From Aliiroseovarius sp. S1339 (lineage in GTDB: Bacteria; Pseudomonadota; Alphaproteobacteria; Rhodobacterales; Rhodobacteraceae), in contig NZ_JALPQG010000005.1 in the NCBI RefSeq assembly GCF_023195695.1, positions 62,001-126,000 of the forward strand: a stretch of DNA of 64,000 nt, in the 5' to 3' direction. The number at the start of each line of letters is the position of its first letter. Position 1 is the first letter of the stretch. The notes beneath the pieces are model-generated. The model did no database searches. It was not told the DNA's origin and worked only from the letters and a program-made list of their open reading frames with translations. Shown here in pieces: positions 29,751-38,964 of the stretch. Position numbers and translations under genes: made by a program.

Positions 29751-29790
29751 AGAGGGTCGTCCCAAAGCGGGCGGCCCTTTTCTTTTGTGA
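29751..29790 (+). terminator. Intrinsic terminator ending the structured element
   Basis: An AGGGTCG...CGGCCCT hairpin with G-U pairs and the inner CCC/GGG (loop AAAGC) runs into TTTTCTTTT. It ends about 30 bases before arfB. Confidence 0.75.
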
Positions 29791-29819
29791 TTTCCGTGCT
29801 GGATTCAATTCGCTAGGGT

Positions 29820-30245
29820 ATGCCCATGATCCGCGTGACCGACGATATCGCCCTGCAAGATTGGGAGCTGAGTGAAAGTTTCACCCGCAGTTCTGGCCCC
29901 GGCGGGCAGAACGTCAACAAAGTGTCGACCGCTGTCGAACTGCGGTTCGAAGCCGCGCGATCCCCCAGCCTGACACAACCCGTGAAGACGCGCCTGAAAA
30001 GGATTGCAGGTCGGAAATGGACCCTCGACGGTGCCATAATTATCCGAGCCGAGGATACACGCAGTCAGGCGCGCAACCGCGAGATTGCACAAAACCGCCT
30101 AGCCGAGATGATCCGCCGCGCGCTGGTGGCCCCAAAAAGACGCATTGCGACCAAGCCGACATTGGGGTCAAAGAAACGCCGACTTGAAAGCAAAACCCGT
30201 CGGGGCCAAGTCAAAGCTCTGCGCGGGCGTATCGACGAAGACTAA
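29820..30245 (+). CDS. arfB: Alternative ribosome-rescue factor ArfB
   Basis: The 141-residue protein has the release-factor GGQ loop (SGPGGQNVNKVST) near residue 30 and the basic tail (KPTLGSKKRRLESKTRRGQVKALRGR) that enters the mRNA channel of stalled ribosomes. It frees the peptide from non-stop complexes. The start could be 29820 or the ATG at 29826; neither has a strong ribosome site, unlike the upstream leader frame. Confidence 0.93.
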   Translation: MPMIRVTDDIALQDWELSESFTRSSGPGGQNVNKVSTAVELRFEAARSPSLTQPVKTRLKRIAGRKWTLDGAIIIRAEDTRSQARNREIAQNRLAEMIRRALVAPKRRIATKPTLGSKKRRLESKTRRGQVKALRGRIDED

Positions 30246-30263
30246 CCTGACCGGAGCCGCAAA

Positions 30264-31541
30264 ATGTCGGACACTGCCACTATTCTGAAACGTCGTGAAC
30301 GGCTTCTTGGGCCGAATATGACGACCTTCTATGCCGACCCCGTCCATATCATGCGCGGTGAAGGTGCGTGGCTGTGGGACGCGGACGGACGCAAGTTTCT
30401 GGATTGCTATAACAACGTGCCGCATGTCGGCCACGCCCATCCGAAAGTGGTCGAGGCGATCTCCCGCCAAGCCTCCACGCTGAACACCCACACCCGTTAT
30501 CTGCACGAGGGCATCTTGGACTACGGGGAACGCCTGACCAGCACAATGGATCACGATCTGGACGCGATGATCATGGTCTGCACGGGGTCCGAGGCGAACG
30601 ACATCGCCCTGCGCATGGGGCGCGCCGTGACCGGCAAAACGGGGATCATCTGCACCGACAATACCTATCACGGGAACACCGACCTGGTGTCTCATCTGTC
30701 TGCCAAGAAAACGCCCATAGGCGGGGCGGTGGATTGGGTCAGGAAAGTGCCTTCGCCCGATGCGATCGCGCCGCTTAGCGGCAGCCTTGAAGCTCAGGCG
30801 CAGGCCTTCGCGGATGAAATCCAGACCGCCATTGATACGCTGGAGGCTGATGGCCACGGGTTCGGCACACTGATCCTGTGCCCCTTCTTCGCCAATGAGG
30901 GCTTTCCCGACCTGCCTCACGGCTTCCTTGACCCCACCGTTGACGTGGTGCGCCGTGCGGGCGGCATTATCATCGCGGACGAGGTGCAGCCGGGCTTTGG
31001 CCGCACGGGGCGGAATTTTTGGGGACACGAACGGATCGGGCTGGTGCCTGACATCGTGACGATGGGCAAACCGATGGGCAACGGCCACCCCGTCGCGGCG
31101 GTCGTGACCCGGCCCGAGATCATGGCCGAGTTCCGCACCCGGTTCGGTTATTTCAACACATTTGGCGGCAACCCTGTCTCGGCCGCCGCTGCGATGGCGG
31201 TGTTGGATGTGCTGGAGGAAGAAAACCTTGTCGAAAACGCCCGCGATACGGGCGACTATGCACTTGGCCTGCTGGGACAGCTGGATCATCCGATGATCGC
31301 CGATGTGCGCGGAGCCGGGCTGTTTTTGGGGGTCGAGTTCGCAAAAGATGGCGACACCGCAGCCGCCGCCGATTTCTGCGCGGCACTGGTGGACGACATG
31401 CGGCATAGGGCGGTTCTGTTGCACTCGGTCGGCCGTCATTATCACGGCATCAAGATCCGCCCGCCCATGTGTTTCGACCGCGCGCAGGCCGATCTGCTGG
31501 TTGAAACGCTTGACACAGCCTTGAAGGCGCTGCCGATATGA
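30264..31541 (+). CDS. Class III PLP enzyme, phospho-lyase-like (ETNPPL/PHYKPL type)
   Basis: A 425-residue fold-type I PLP enzyme. FYADPVHIMRGEGAWLWD, LDCYNNVPHVGHAHP, ADEVQPGFGRTG and VTMGKPMGNGHP (the PLP-binding Lys) closely follow the animal ethanolamine-phosphate and phosphohydroxylysine phospho-lyases rather than ordinary transaminases. The next gene encodes a kinase of the matching type and overlaps it by 4 bases. Together they would phosphorylate an amino alcohol and eliminate phosphate. The exact substrate is inference. Confidence 0.85.
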   Translation: MSDTATILKRRERLLGPNMTTFYADPVHIMRGEGAWLWDADGRKFLDCYNNVPHVGHAHPKVVEAISRQASTLNTHTRYLHEGILDYGERLTSTMDHDLDAMIMVCTGSEANDIALRMGRAVTGKTGIICTDNTYHGNTDLVSHLSAKKTPIGGAVDWVRKVPSPDAIAPLSGSLEAQAQAFADEIQTAIDTLEADGHGFGTLILCPFFANEGFPDLPHGFLDPTVDVVRRAGGIIIADEVQPGFGRTGRNFWGHERIGLVPDIVTMGKPMGNGHPVAAVVTRPEIMAEFRTRFGYFNTFGGNPVSAAAAMAVLDVLEEENLVENARDTGDYALGLLGQLDHPMIADVRGAGLFLGVEFAKDGDTAAAADFCAALVDDMRHRAVLLHSVGRHYHGIKIRPPMCFDRAQADLLVETLDTALKALPI

Positions 31542-32479
31542 GCGCGCTGAAACAGGCGCTGGAAGCATGGGGCGCACAAGACATCCGTATGATCAAGGAC
31601 CGCGAGAACGTGGTGCACGAGGTTCGGGTGGGCGGCCGCCCCGCCGCGCTGCGTCTGCACCGTCCGGGTTATCAAAGCAAAGCCGCGATCCGGTCTGAGT
31701 TGGACTGGATGGCAGGGCTGGCGGCAGCAGGGATGCGCGTGCCCGCCCCTATCCCGACGCTATCCGGCGACACCGTTGCCGATCTGGGCGCAGGACAAAT
31801 CGCGACCGTTGTGACGTGGGTGGACGGCGCACCCATCGGCGAAGGCGGCGTGCCTTTAACCGGGTCCAAAGCCGAGCAGGTCGCGCTGTATCGCAAGGTC
31901 GGGGGCGAACTTGCAACGCTGCACAACTTGACCGACCAGATGACCCTTCCGGATGGGTTTGATCGCCACCGTTGGGACATTCCGGGCCTTCTTGGCGATA
32001 CGCCCTTCTGGGGCAAGTTCTGGGAAAGCCCCGCGCTGTCTGACGAAGATCGCGCACTGGTTCTGCGCGCCCGCGCGGTGGCCCATAACATAGCAACCGC
32101 TTTTGCCAAAGATGGCGCCGATTTCGGCCTGATCCACGCCGACGCCCTGCGCGAAAACATCTTTGTCCATAATGGTGATCTGACCCTGATCGACTTCGAC
32201 GATGCGGGCTTCGGGTTCCGTATCTATGATCTGGCCGTGATGATGACCCAGAACGAGGATGAACCCGCCGCCGACGCCATTCGCGACGCTGCCATCGCTG
32301 GCTATCGCGCGCATCGTGCGTTCTCGGATCAGGCCGAAGCGTTGCTGCCGATGTTCATCATGATGCGCCGCTTTGCGTCGATGGGTTGGGCTGTGCCGCG
32401 CAATCCGGCAGAAAGCCCGGCAGTCAGAGAGTATGCGGAAAAAGCCGTTAGGGCAGCGCGGGCGTTTCTGGGCGCATAG
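31538..32479 (+). CDS. APH-family small-molecule kinase, hydroxylysine-kinase-like
   Basis: A 313-residue aminoglycoside-phosphotransferase-fold kinase with the Brenner motif LIHADALRENIFV and the metal-binding LIDFDDAGFG. It resembles homoserine/choline-kinase-like and hydroxylysine kinases. Its start lies inside the stop of the PLP enzyme gene (ATGA), so the two are co-translated. Confidence 0.84.
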   Translation: MSALKQALEAWGAQDIRMIKDRENVVHEVRVGGRPAALRLHRPGYQSKAAIRSELDWMAGLAAAGMRVPAPIPTLSGDTVADLGAGQIATVVTWVDGAPIGEGGVPLTGSKAEQVALYRKVGGELATLHNLTDQMTLPDGFDRHRWDIPGLLGDTPFWGKFWESPALSDEDRALVLRARAVAHNIATAFAKDGADFGLIHADALRENIFVHNGDLTLIDFDDAGFGFRIYDLAVMMTQNEDEPAADAIRDAAIAGYRAHRAFSDQAEALLPMFIMMRRFASMGWAVPRNPAESPAVREYAEKAVRAARAFLGA

Positions 32480-32501
32480 GTTAATCCGGCCCGTGCAGCA
32501 T

Positions 32502-33794
32502 CTAGACGATAACGTCCATCTGCGGCTGTTCGCCCACCCCAAAGACACGTTTGTAACGGGCAAGCTCATCCGCCGGACCCATCGCCTTTCTGGGATTGTC
32601 TGACAGCTTCACGGTGGCGCGCCCATTCGCCTCAACCGCTTTGCACACCAGCGAGAATGGCGCCAGCTTATCCCCCGGCACGAGCCCCCGGAAATCGTTG
32701 GTCAGAAGTGTGCCCCAACCAAAGCTGGTGCGCACACGACCCGCGAATTGTTGATGCAGTTCTATGATCTTGTCCGTATCTAAACCATCCGAAAAGATGA
32801 CCATTTTCTGGGTCGGATCCTCGCCGCGTTCCTTCCACCATTTGATGGCGATTTCAGCCCCGGTGGCGGGATCACCGCTGTCGACCCGGATACCCGTCCA
32901 ACCGGCCAGCCAATCGGGCGCATGATCCAGAAAACCCTGCGTGCCATAGGTGTCCGGCAGGATGATCCGCAGATTGCCGTCATGTTCTTCGTGCCAGTCC
33001 GCCAGCACATCATAGGGCGCACGCGCCAGTGCTTCGTCTCCGTCAGCCAGCGCGGCATAGACCATGGGAAGTTCATGCGCATTTGTGCCTATCGCCTCGA
33101 TATCGCGTTTCATCGCGATGGAGCAGTTCGAGGTGCCGACAAAACGATCCCCCAGACCTTCCATCATCGCCTGCACACACCAATCCTGCCACATATAGCT
33201 GTGACGGCGGCGGGTGCCGAAATCGGCCAACCGGAGATCGTCAAGTTCTCGCAGACGTTCGATCTTTTCCCAAATCCGGGTCATCGCGCGGGCATACAAG
33301 ACCTGAAGTTCAAACTTGCCCATGTCGCGCAGCACTGCGCGGCCCCGAAGCTCCATCAACACCGCCAAGGCGGGAATTTCCCACATCATGACCTCGGGCC
33401 ACGTCCCTTCGAAGGTCAGTTCGTATTGATCGCCAACCCGCTCCAGATGATAGGGCGGCAGGCGCATCCCTTCGAACCATTCCATGAAATCCGATCGGAA
33501 CATCTGGCGTTTGCCATAGAACGTGTTGCCGCGCAGCCAAGTGCTTTCCCCGCGTGTCAGGCTGAGCGAGCGGATATGGTCCAACTGCTCGCGCAGCTCG
33601 CCTTCGTCGACCAGATCGGCCAGCGGCACGGATTTGGTGCGATTGATCAGGCTAAAGGTCACCTGAGTGTCTGGCTTGTTGCGAAACACCGATTGGCACA
33701 TCAGAAGTTTATAGAAGTCCGTGTCGATCAAGGATCGCACGATTGGGTCAATCTTCCAGTGATGGTTGTAAACCCGGGTTGCAATATCGGGCAT
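32502..33794 (-). CDS. pncB: Nicotinate phosphoribosyltransferase
   Basis: A 430-residue bacterial PncB. SLIDTDFYKLLMCQSVF starts the conserved region, and the regulatory phospho-His is in FGTRRRHSYMWQDW. It makes nicotinate mononucleotide from nicotinate and PRPP in NAD salvage. Its ATG follows the pncA stop directly (no gap), so the salvage pair is one operon. Confidence 0.96.
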   Translation of the reverse strand: MPDIATRVYNHHWKIDPIVRSLIDTDFYKLLMCQSVFRNKPDTQVTFSLINRTKSVPLADLVDEGELREQLDHIRSLSLTRGESTWLRGNTFYGKRQMFRSDFMEWFEGMRLPPYHLERVGDQYELTFEGTWPEVMMWEIPALAVLMELRGRAVLRDMGKFELQVLYARAMTRIWEKIERLRELDDLRLADFGTRRRHSYMWQDWCVQAMMEGLGDRFVGTSNCSIAMKRDIEAIGTNAHELPMVYAALADGDEALARAPYDVLADWHEEHDGNLRIILPDTYGTQGFLDHAPDWLAGWTGIRVDSGDPATGAEIAIKWWKERGEDPTQKMVIFSDGLDTDKIIELHQQFAGRVRTSFGWGTLLTNDFRGLVPGDKLAPFSLVCKAVEANGRATVKLSDNPRKAMGPADELARYKRVFGVGEQPQMDVIV

Positions 33795-34403
33795 CTATGC
33801 CTCCAACGTCACGCCTGCGGCGCGCATATCGCTGCGGGCAGCGTCCAGTGACCCATTAAGGTCAATCGCACGGCACGCCTGTTCCAGCACGTTCACATCA
33901 AACCCAAGGCGCGCGCCGTCGATGGCCGAATATGCCACACAGAAATCGGTGGCCAGCCCAACAAGGGTCAACTTCTCAACCCCGCGCGTGCGCAGATACC
34001 CTTCCAGCCCGGTGGGCGTGGTTTGGTCATTTTCAAAGAAGGCTGAATAGCTGTCGATCTCGGCCCGGAACCCTTTACGGATGATCAAATCAGCCCTGTC
34101 CCGATGCAGATCGTCGTGAAACCTTGCCCCCACGCTGCCCTGAATACAGTGATCGGGCCAAAGAACCTGCGTGCCGTAAGGCATTTCGGCGGTCTGATAG
34201 GGCTCTTTCCCATCATGAGAGGATGCAAACGAGCTGTGGCCCGCCGGGTGCCAATCCTGCGTGAACACCTTGACCTGAAATTCTGGCAACATCTCGTTGA
34301 TCAATGGAACGATCTCGTTACCGCCAGCGACAGCCAGCGCACCGCCCGGACAGAAGTCATTTTGCACATCGATCACGATCAGGGCTTCGTTTGCATCACG
34401 CAT
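33795..34403 (-). CDS. pncA: Nicotinamidase
   Basis: A 202-residue isochorismatase-fold enzyme that turns nicotinamide into nicotinate. The catalytic triad is visible: Asp in [15 protein letters not shown], Lys in IIRKGF and Cys in [10 protein letters not shown]; the metal site is in [18 protein letters not shown] 7 bases upstream sets the start at 34403. It feeds PncB, encoded directly downstream. Confidence 0.96.
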   Translation of the reverse strand: MRDANEALIVIDVQNDFCPGGALAVAGGNEIVPLINEMLPEFQVKVFTQDWHPAGHSSFASSHDGKEPYQTAEMPYGTQVLWPDHCIQGSVGARFHDDLHRDRADLIIRKGFRAEIDSYSAFFENDQTTPTGLEGYLRTRGVEKLTLVGLATDFCVAYSAIDGARLGFDVNVLEQACRAIDLNGSLDAARSDMRAAGVTLEA

Positions 34404-34503
34404 GGGCGATCCTCCGTTAAACTTAATGGGTAAGGATCGCATTCGGGCGGGTCAAGCAATTGGCGGTCTTGATCCTTTGAAAACATGGGCGTATGCCGCG
34501 TCT

Positions 34504-35412
34504 ATGTATACAATCGCTGCACTTTATCACTTCACCCGTTTCGACAACCCGGCCGCCCTGCAAGCCCCGTTGCTTGAGGTTGCACAGCGCGAAGGGATCA
34601 CCGGATCGCTTCTGCTAGCGCGGGAAGGCATCAATGGCACGATCGCCGGATCACGCGCGGGCATTGACGCGATCCTGGCGCACATCCGCGCCCTGCCCGG
34701 ATGTGCGGACCTGTCGTGGAAAGAATCCACCGCGCAGGACCAGCCTTTCGGCAAGATGAAGGTGCGCCTGAAGAAAGAGATCGTGACGATGGGCGTTCCC
34801 GACGTGGACCCCCGCGCCTCGGTCGGGCGTTATGTTACTCCTGAGGACTGGAACGATCTGATCAGCCAAGACGATGTGGTGGTGATCGACACCCGCAATG
34901 ATTACGAGGTTGCCATCGGCACGTTTGAAGGCGCGGTTGATCCGAAAACCAAGACGTTCCGCGAGTTCCCCGCGTGGTGGGACAAGAACAAGGACCGCTT
35001 CCACAACAAGCGCGTTGCGATGTTTTGCACCGGTGGCATTCGCTGTGAGAAGTCGACCAATTTCCTAATCAGTCAGGGGGTCGACGACGTCTATCACCTT
35101 AAGGGTGGAATTCTGCAATATCTTGAAGACGTGCCTGCCGACGACAGTAAGTGGGACGGTGCGTGCTTCGTTTTTGACAATCGCGTATCCGTCGAGCACG
35201 GCCTTGCCGAAGGCCCGCACGAACTTTGTCACGCCTGCCGACGGCCAATTCTACCTGATGACAAGACCCGCCCCAAATACGAGGATGGCGTGAGTTGTCA
35301 CCAGTGCATTGATGAATTCGACGATGCCCGACGCGAACGATTCAGAGAGCGCCAGAAACAGATCGCATTGTCCAGATCACGGGGCGAACGCCACCTTGGA
35401 CGCGAAACATAG
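34504..35412 (+). CDS. trhO: tRNA uridine(34) hydroxylase TrhO (rhodanese family)
   Basis: A 302-residue YceA/TrhO protein. An acylphosphatase-like N-terminal part ([25 protein letters not shown]) is followed by a rhodanese domain with the active Cys in [12 protein letters not shown], and a Cys-rich C-terminus ([14 protein letters not shown]). It makes 5-hydroxyuridine in tRNA wobble position 34. It diverges from pncA. The C-terminal Cys pairs suggest a zinc site. Confidence 0.94.
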   Translation: MYTIAALYHFTRFDNPAALQAPLLEVAQREGITGSLLLAREGINGTIAGSRAGIDAILAHIRALPGCADLSWKESTAQDQPFGKMKVRLKKEIVTMGVPDVDPRASVGRYVTPEDWNDLISQDDVVVIDTRNDYEVAIGTFEGAVDPKTKTFREFPAWWDKNKDRFHNKRVAMFCTGGIRCEKSTNFLISQGVDDVYHLKGGILQYLEDVPADDSKWDGACFVFDNRVSVEHGLAEGPHELCHACRRPILPDDKTRPKYEDGVSCHQCIDEFDDARRERFRERQKQIALSRSRGERHLGRET

Positions 35413-35451
35413 CGCCATCCAGCCAACCGTTCAGCGTGGTGTCAGGCCTGC

Positions 35452-36552
35452 TTAAAGACGGCTGGCATCAAATGCAGCGCCGGTCAGCTGACGGATCAAG
35501 CCAAGCAACAGCGTTGCTGATGCGACCGAGCTTTCCGTGACCAACACAGTATCTTGATGGTGTATCGGGAATTTACCGGCACTGAACAATCCGTCCGCCG
35601 TGGTCAGGTCAATGACAAAAACACTCCGCGCATTGCTTGGGCCAGACGAATCCGCACGGACTGCTTTTGGTGAATATTCCCTGAGAATAAGAATTCCCTT
35701 CGGGTTGGCGCGCGTATCGGTCAGTCCGCCGATCAAGGACATCGCGTCTAGCGCAGAAACCTCCGCTGTTTCAAACGGCACAATGGCCTCGCGGCTCGCC
35801 GCACCCAGCGAGCGGAAATATCGGTCATCATTCTCAATCGCGACTTTATCGCCCGGTAACAACAACGCGTCATATTGCGGGTTGCCGAGCACGCTTTCCA
35901 GAGGGCGACAATAGGTATTGCTTCCCCGGATCAGTTTTAGCTGAGGGTTTGGGATCTGAGCAGAGGGGCCACCCGCTGCCGAAATTGCGTTAAGCAAAGT
36001 GAAATTCGGGTCATCAACCACAATTGGTCCGGGGCGAGTTACACCAGAGATCATGGAAATGGTGCCGCGTGTGCCCTGTTTGACATTTAGTTGCACCTGC
36101 GCGCTTGGGATCACCTCTTCGTACTTGCGTTGCACGCGCGAGCGTGCGGCAGAATGTGGCAAACCGGCAATATGCACGGTTCCCACGAACGGCAGGAAAA
36201 TGGTACCGGCGGCCGATACCTGCATGTCCTGCATACGAACGGTGTTCTGCCCGGCTGACGTCAGCAGCGAGTTCTCTTCGCTGTCCCAAACAACAACGTC
36301 CACGCGGTCAAACGGACGGATTGGTTTTTCGGCGGCGGGTGTGCCTCTTTTCAGCCAGGAACAGGATGAGCTGGTGCTTGGCTTAGGCCAATGGGAAATA
36401 GACGACAGCGTTTCGCGCGATACCCGATAAACAGCAATATCCGACTTTTTCTGAGCTTCTTTCCCGATAACTTCGTTCTGGATAGCGCCGCCTCTGGGCA
36501 AGCCACAGCTTGCCAATACAAGAACTGAGATAGCGATGATAACAAAACGCAT
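35452..36552 (-). CDS. Outer-membrane polysaccharide export lipoprotein (Wza/KpsD-like)
   Basis: A 366-residue lipoprotein (lipobox LASC, Cys16). It has a polysaccharide-export domain (RPFDRVDVVVWDSEEN ... AAGTIFLPFVGTVHIAG) followed by one or two SLBB domains (VSGVTRPGPIVVDD-like; LLPGDKVAIEND). It would form the outer-membrane channel for the polysaccharide. It is read towards trhO and is separated from the transporter genes by about 320 bases. Confidence 0.9.
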   Translation of the reverse strand: MRFVIIAISVLVLASCGLPRGGAIQNEVIGKEAQKKSDIAVYRVSRETLSSISHWPKPSTSSSCSWLKRGTPAAEKPIRPFDRVDVVVWDSEENSLLTSAGQNTVRMQDMQVSAAGTIFLPFVGTVHIAGLPHSAARSRVQRKYEEVIPSAQVQLNVKQGTRGTISMISGVTRPGPIVVDDPNFTLLNAISAAGGPSAQIPNPQLKLIRGSNTYCRPLESVLGNPQYDALLLPGDKVAIENDDRYFRSLGAASREAIVPFETAEVSALDAMSLIGGLTDTRANPKGILILREYSPKAVRADSSGPSNARSVFVIDLTTADGLFSAGKFPIHHQDTVLVTESSVASATLLLGLIRQLTGAAFDASRL

Positions 36553-36872
36553 GTCGGTGTCCCTAAAAACGGCTACTACACAGATCGAGCAGTGAGCGCG
36601 ACACTATTGATTCCGGCCAGACAGAACAAGCAATTACTACAATATCTCGTGCCCTGATGCACCTTGGACACCAGCGCTGCACATCACCATCTTAAGTCAA
36701 ATTGGTCTAATTATTCCAATTGGTTAACGGCCGCCTACATTTCCACCTCTCACTAAGTTTTTGTATGTGAGCGAGCAAAGGGGGCGATGAATTTCGCTGA
36801 AGACCGGCACGCAGAACTTTGAGGTAACAGTAATACAGCGCAGCGCACGTGCCTAAAAAGCAAGGTCGTCGC
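36553..36872. other. Intergenic region upstream of the export lipoprotein gene
   Basis: No convincing gene is present. The stretch reads as A/T-richer than its flanks and probably holds the promoter of the lipoprotein gene. The only symmetry I see is AATTGG (36700-36705) with CCAATT (36716-36721), a 6-base repeat with a 10-base spacer. I found no clear terminator for the kpsT-like gene. Confidence 0.5.
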
Positions 36873-37553
36873 TCAAGCTTGGGCCCAATCTGGCGTCGCA
36901 CCTTTCATCGCAGCTTCGTGCGTTTCAATGGCTTCGTCGATTTCATCAAACAGCTTAGCGTGCCCGTTGATCATAACGATCCCCTTGTTGCAGAGTTTTT
37001 TCATCAAAGGCATCGAGTGAGACACGATGATGGCGGCACTTTCGTTGATCCGCTCTTGCAGGAGGCTGGTGCTGCGCTCACGAAACGCCGCATCGCCGAC
37101 AGAGGTGACTTCGTCGACCAAGTAAGTGTCGAATTTGATGCCCATCGACAATCCAAAAGCCAATCGGGATCTCATACCCGAAGAATAGGTTTGAAATCGG
37201 GCATTGAAATGGGCACCGAGTCCGGCAAATTCTCGGACGTATTCGACAAGGTCATCGGTGTCGACGCCGTAAACGCGTCCGACAAATCGCACGTTTTGTG
37301 CGCCCGTCAGTTCGCCGTGAAAACTTCCGGCAAATCCAACCGGCCACGATATCGTTCCGTCCGAAATAATGTCACCGCTATCGGGATCTTCGGATCCTGC
37401 GATCATTCTTAACAGAGTGGATTTCCCAGCCCCGTTGCGCCCGAACAGCCCGACCGACCCGCGCGATGGAAAAGAGAGGTTGAGCCCACGCGCAACCGAC
37501 TTGGGTTCCCCTTTCACATAGTAAGTTTTCCAAAGGTCGCGGACTTCGATCAT
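36873..37553 (-). CDS. kpsT: Capsule ABC exporter ATPase (KpsT/CtrD-like)
   Basis: A 226-residue ABC ATPase. Walker A GRNGAGKST is at 38-46, the signature is TYSSGMRSRLAFGLSMG and Walker B is FDTYLVDEVTSVGD. The short length and the GSFHGELTGAQNVRFVGRVYG stretch are typical of KpsT-type capsule exporters. The ATG at 37553 overlaps the stop of the KpsE-like gene by 1 base. The KpsM-like permease is encoded divergently upstream. Confidence 0.92.
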   Translation of the reverse strand: MIEVRDLWKTYYVKGEPKSVARGLNLSFPSRGSVGLFGRNGAGKSTLLRMIAGSEDPDSGDIISDGTISWPVGFAGSFHGELTGAQNVRFVGRVYGVDTDDLVEYVREFAGLGAHFNARFQTYSSGMRSRLAFGLSMGIKFDTYLVDEVTSVGDAAFRERSTSLLQERINESAAIIVSHSMPLMKKLCNKGIVMINGHAKLFDEIDEAIETHEAAMKGATPDWAQA

Positions 37554-38839
37554 CAACGGCGATCCTTAATCGCATAGTAGATAAGGGTGCCAATCGCCCA
37601 CGCGAAGAACAAAAAACCGCCGATCAGCATGATTATGGTCATGCGTTTTGGGTATTCTGCGCGCTCCGCAAGTGTGGGCTTGATATATGCGGCAAGGTAA
37701 CGGCTTTTGCGCTGCGCTTCTGTGAGTGCCGAGTCGTAAGACGCCAAGGCCGCCAAATAGGTCTGTTCCGCAAATTCTCGATCTACGGCCAAGCCCTCAT
37801 ACTCGCCAACCAGCGAGGAAAAGTCCCGCCCTTCGGTATCGCTGCTGGTATACTTTTGACGTTCTTCGTCAATTCGCTGGCGGATCACTTCGATGCGCAG
37901 AAGAGCCTGTTCCTGGCGCGGGTCGTTGTCGCCTGCACTTTCTTTTAGCAGGTCGTAAGCGATCAACGCATCTGACAGTTTCGCCTGCAATGCGGTCAGC
38001 AATCCGGTCTGCGCGCCGATTTCAGCAGCTGGGTCGACGATTTGATTGCGCGATCTAAACTCCGTGACGGCTTGGCGCGCAACGCGCAGACGCCCAACCG
38101 ATCTATCAAGTTCTTCGCGTGCGTAACGTGTCGCGTCTGATCGCGCAACAGCGCTTAGCTCGTTGATCATCGCCGAGCTTCTGGTGAAAATGTATTCAGA
38201 AATTTTCTTGGCATCTTCCGGGCTGAACGCATGAACCCTGAGTTCAATCAAGCCGGTTCCGCTGTCATAGAAGATTTTCACCATTCTCTTCCAATAATCT
38301 GACAGGTCTTCAATTGTACCGTTTTGATCAAACGAAAATACGGGGTCAACGTCGTGCGATGCCGAGTAGATTTCGCGCAGGTTAAGCTCTGCGTCGGCGG
38401 AATGCACAAGTTCGCGGCTTTGAATGAATTCATAAAGAATGTCAGTATCTTCAGAGCCACCAGAGCCAAATGCGCCAAGGCCTCCGAAAACATCCAGAGC
38501 GGAACTGATATCTTCAGACCGGACTGAAAACGCCACATAGGACACATACTGATCCTTGGCACGCGCATACATATACCACGTCGTCACCAGAATCGGCGTG
38601 AGGACTGCCAGAAAAAAGCTGATAATAATTCGACGATGACGAGACTTTAGCCTGGCAGGTTTGGCCAGCGGCCTTTGTGCGAACGGCGTTGGTTTGGGTG
38701 GCGTCGCAATAGCCGGCGTCGCCGAAGAGTCCTGCGGTTTTTCAGGCTCTTTATCCTCCTTAGCAATGTTCTGCTTTGTATTATCGCGCTGAGAGGTAAA
38801 GGACAGCTCTGGCTTTGACGTGTTATCGTTCAAGATCAT
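37553..38839 (-). CDS. Capsule export inner-membrane protein, KpsE/RkpR-like
   Basis: A 428-residue polysaccharide co-polymerase type protein. A Pro/Lys-rich cytoplasmic start is followed by a first span near residues 70-92 (IIISFFLAVLTPILVTTWYMY), a long periplasmic coiled coil and a last span (MTIIMLIGGFLFFAWAIGTLIYY) near the C-terminus. It would link the ABC exporter to the outer-membrane channel. The start at 38839 is a choice; the frame stays open to 38956. Confidence 0.87.
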   Translation of the reverse strand: MILNDNTSKPELSFTSQRDNTKQNIAKEDKEPEKPQDSSATPAIATPPKPTPFAQRPLAKPARLKSRHRRIIISFFLAVLTPILVTTWYMYARAKDQYVSYVAFSVRSEDISSALDVFGGLGAFGSGGSEDTDILYEFIQSRELVHSADAELNLREIYSASHDVDPVFSFDQNGTIEDLSDYWKRMVKIFYDSGTGLIELRVHAFSPEDAKKISEYIFTRSSAMINELSAVARSDATRYAREELDRSVGRLRVARQAVTEFRSRNQIVDPAAEIGAQTGLLTALQAKLSDALIAYDLLKESAGDNDPRQEQALLRIEVIRQRIDEERQKYTSSDTEGRDFSSLVGEYEGLAVDREFAEQTYLAALASYDSALTEAQRKSRYLAAYIKPTLAERAEYPKRMTIIMLIGGFLFFAWAIGTLIYYAIKDRR

Positions 38840-38964
38840 ATCCACTATTCTGCGACATTGCCGATCCTTACACTGATACAATCGCTTAGAAAAGGGCCAC
38901 ATCGGCCGCTGATGCACTGATAATTCTGCTTGCGAAGCGCGATCCTTTCCGGTCAAGAGAAGGA

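Larger units (their letters stand above)
29551..29790 (+). ncRNA. Candidate structured RNA with paired SD and anti-SD sequences
   Basis: This 275-base gap between two genes is densely structured. AAGGAGGTG (29601-29609) is a perfect Shine-Dalgarno sequence before a 13-codon frame. CACCTCCTT (29734-29742) is its exact complement and the same sequence as the 3' tail of 16S rRNA. Between them is a CCGGGG/CCCCGG hairpin (29666-29681) and shorter complementary pairs (GGACC 29692-29696 with GGTCC 29729-29733). An intrinsic terminator follows. A TTGACA lies at 29551-29556, but no well-spaced -10 is evident. It could be a small RNA or a leader for arfB. Confidence 0.5.

Noticed and set aside
30168-31577. 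Long open frame on the minus strand (about 469 codons)
   Set aside because: It lies entirely opposite the PLP enzyme gene, has no ribosome site or family match, and is a side effect of high GC codon use.
32922-33851. Long open frame on the plus strand (about 309 codons)
   Set aside because: It is antisense to pncB, whose motifs are clear.
34406-34440. 7-base inverted repeat GCGATCC/GGATCGC between pncA and trhO
   Set aside because: The 22-base spacer and lack of match to known NAD-regulator sites make it weak.
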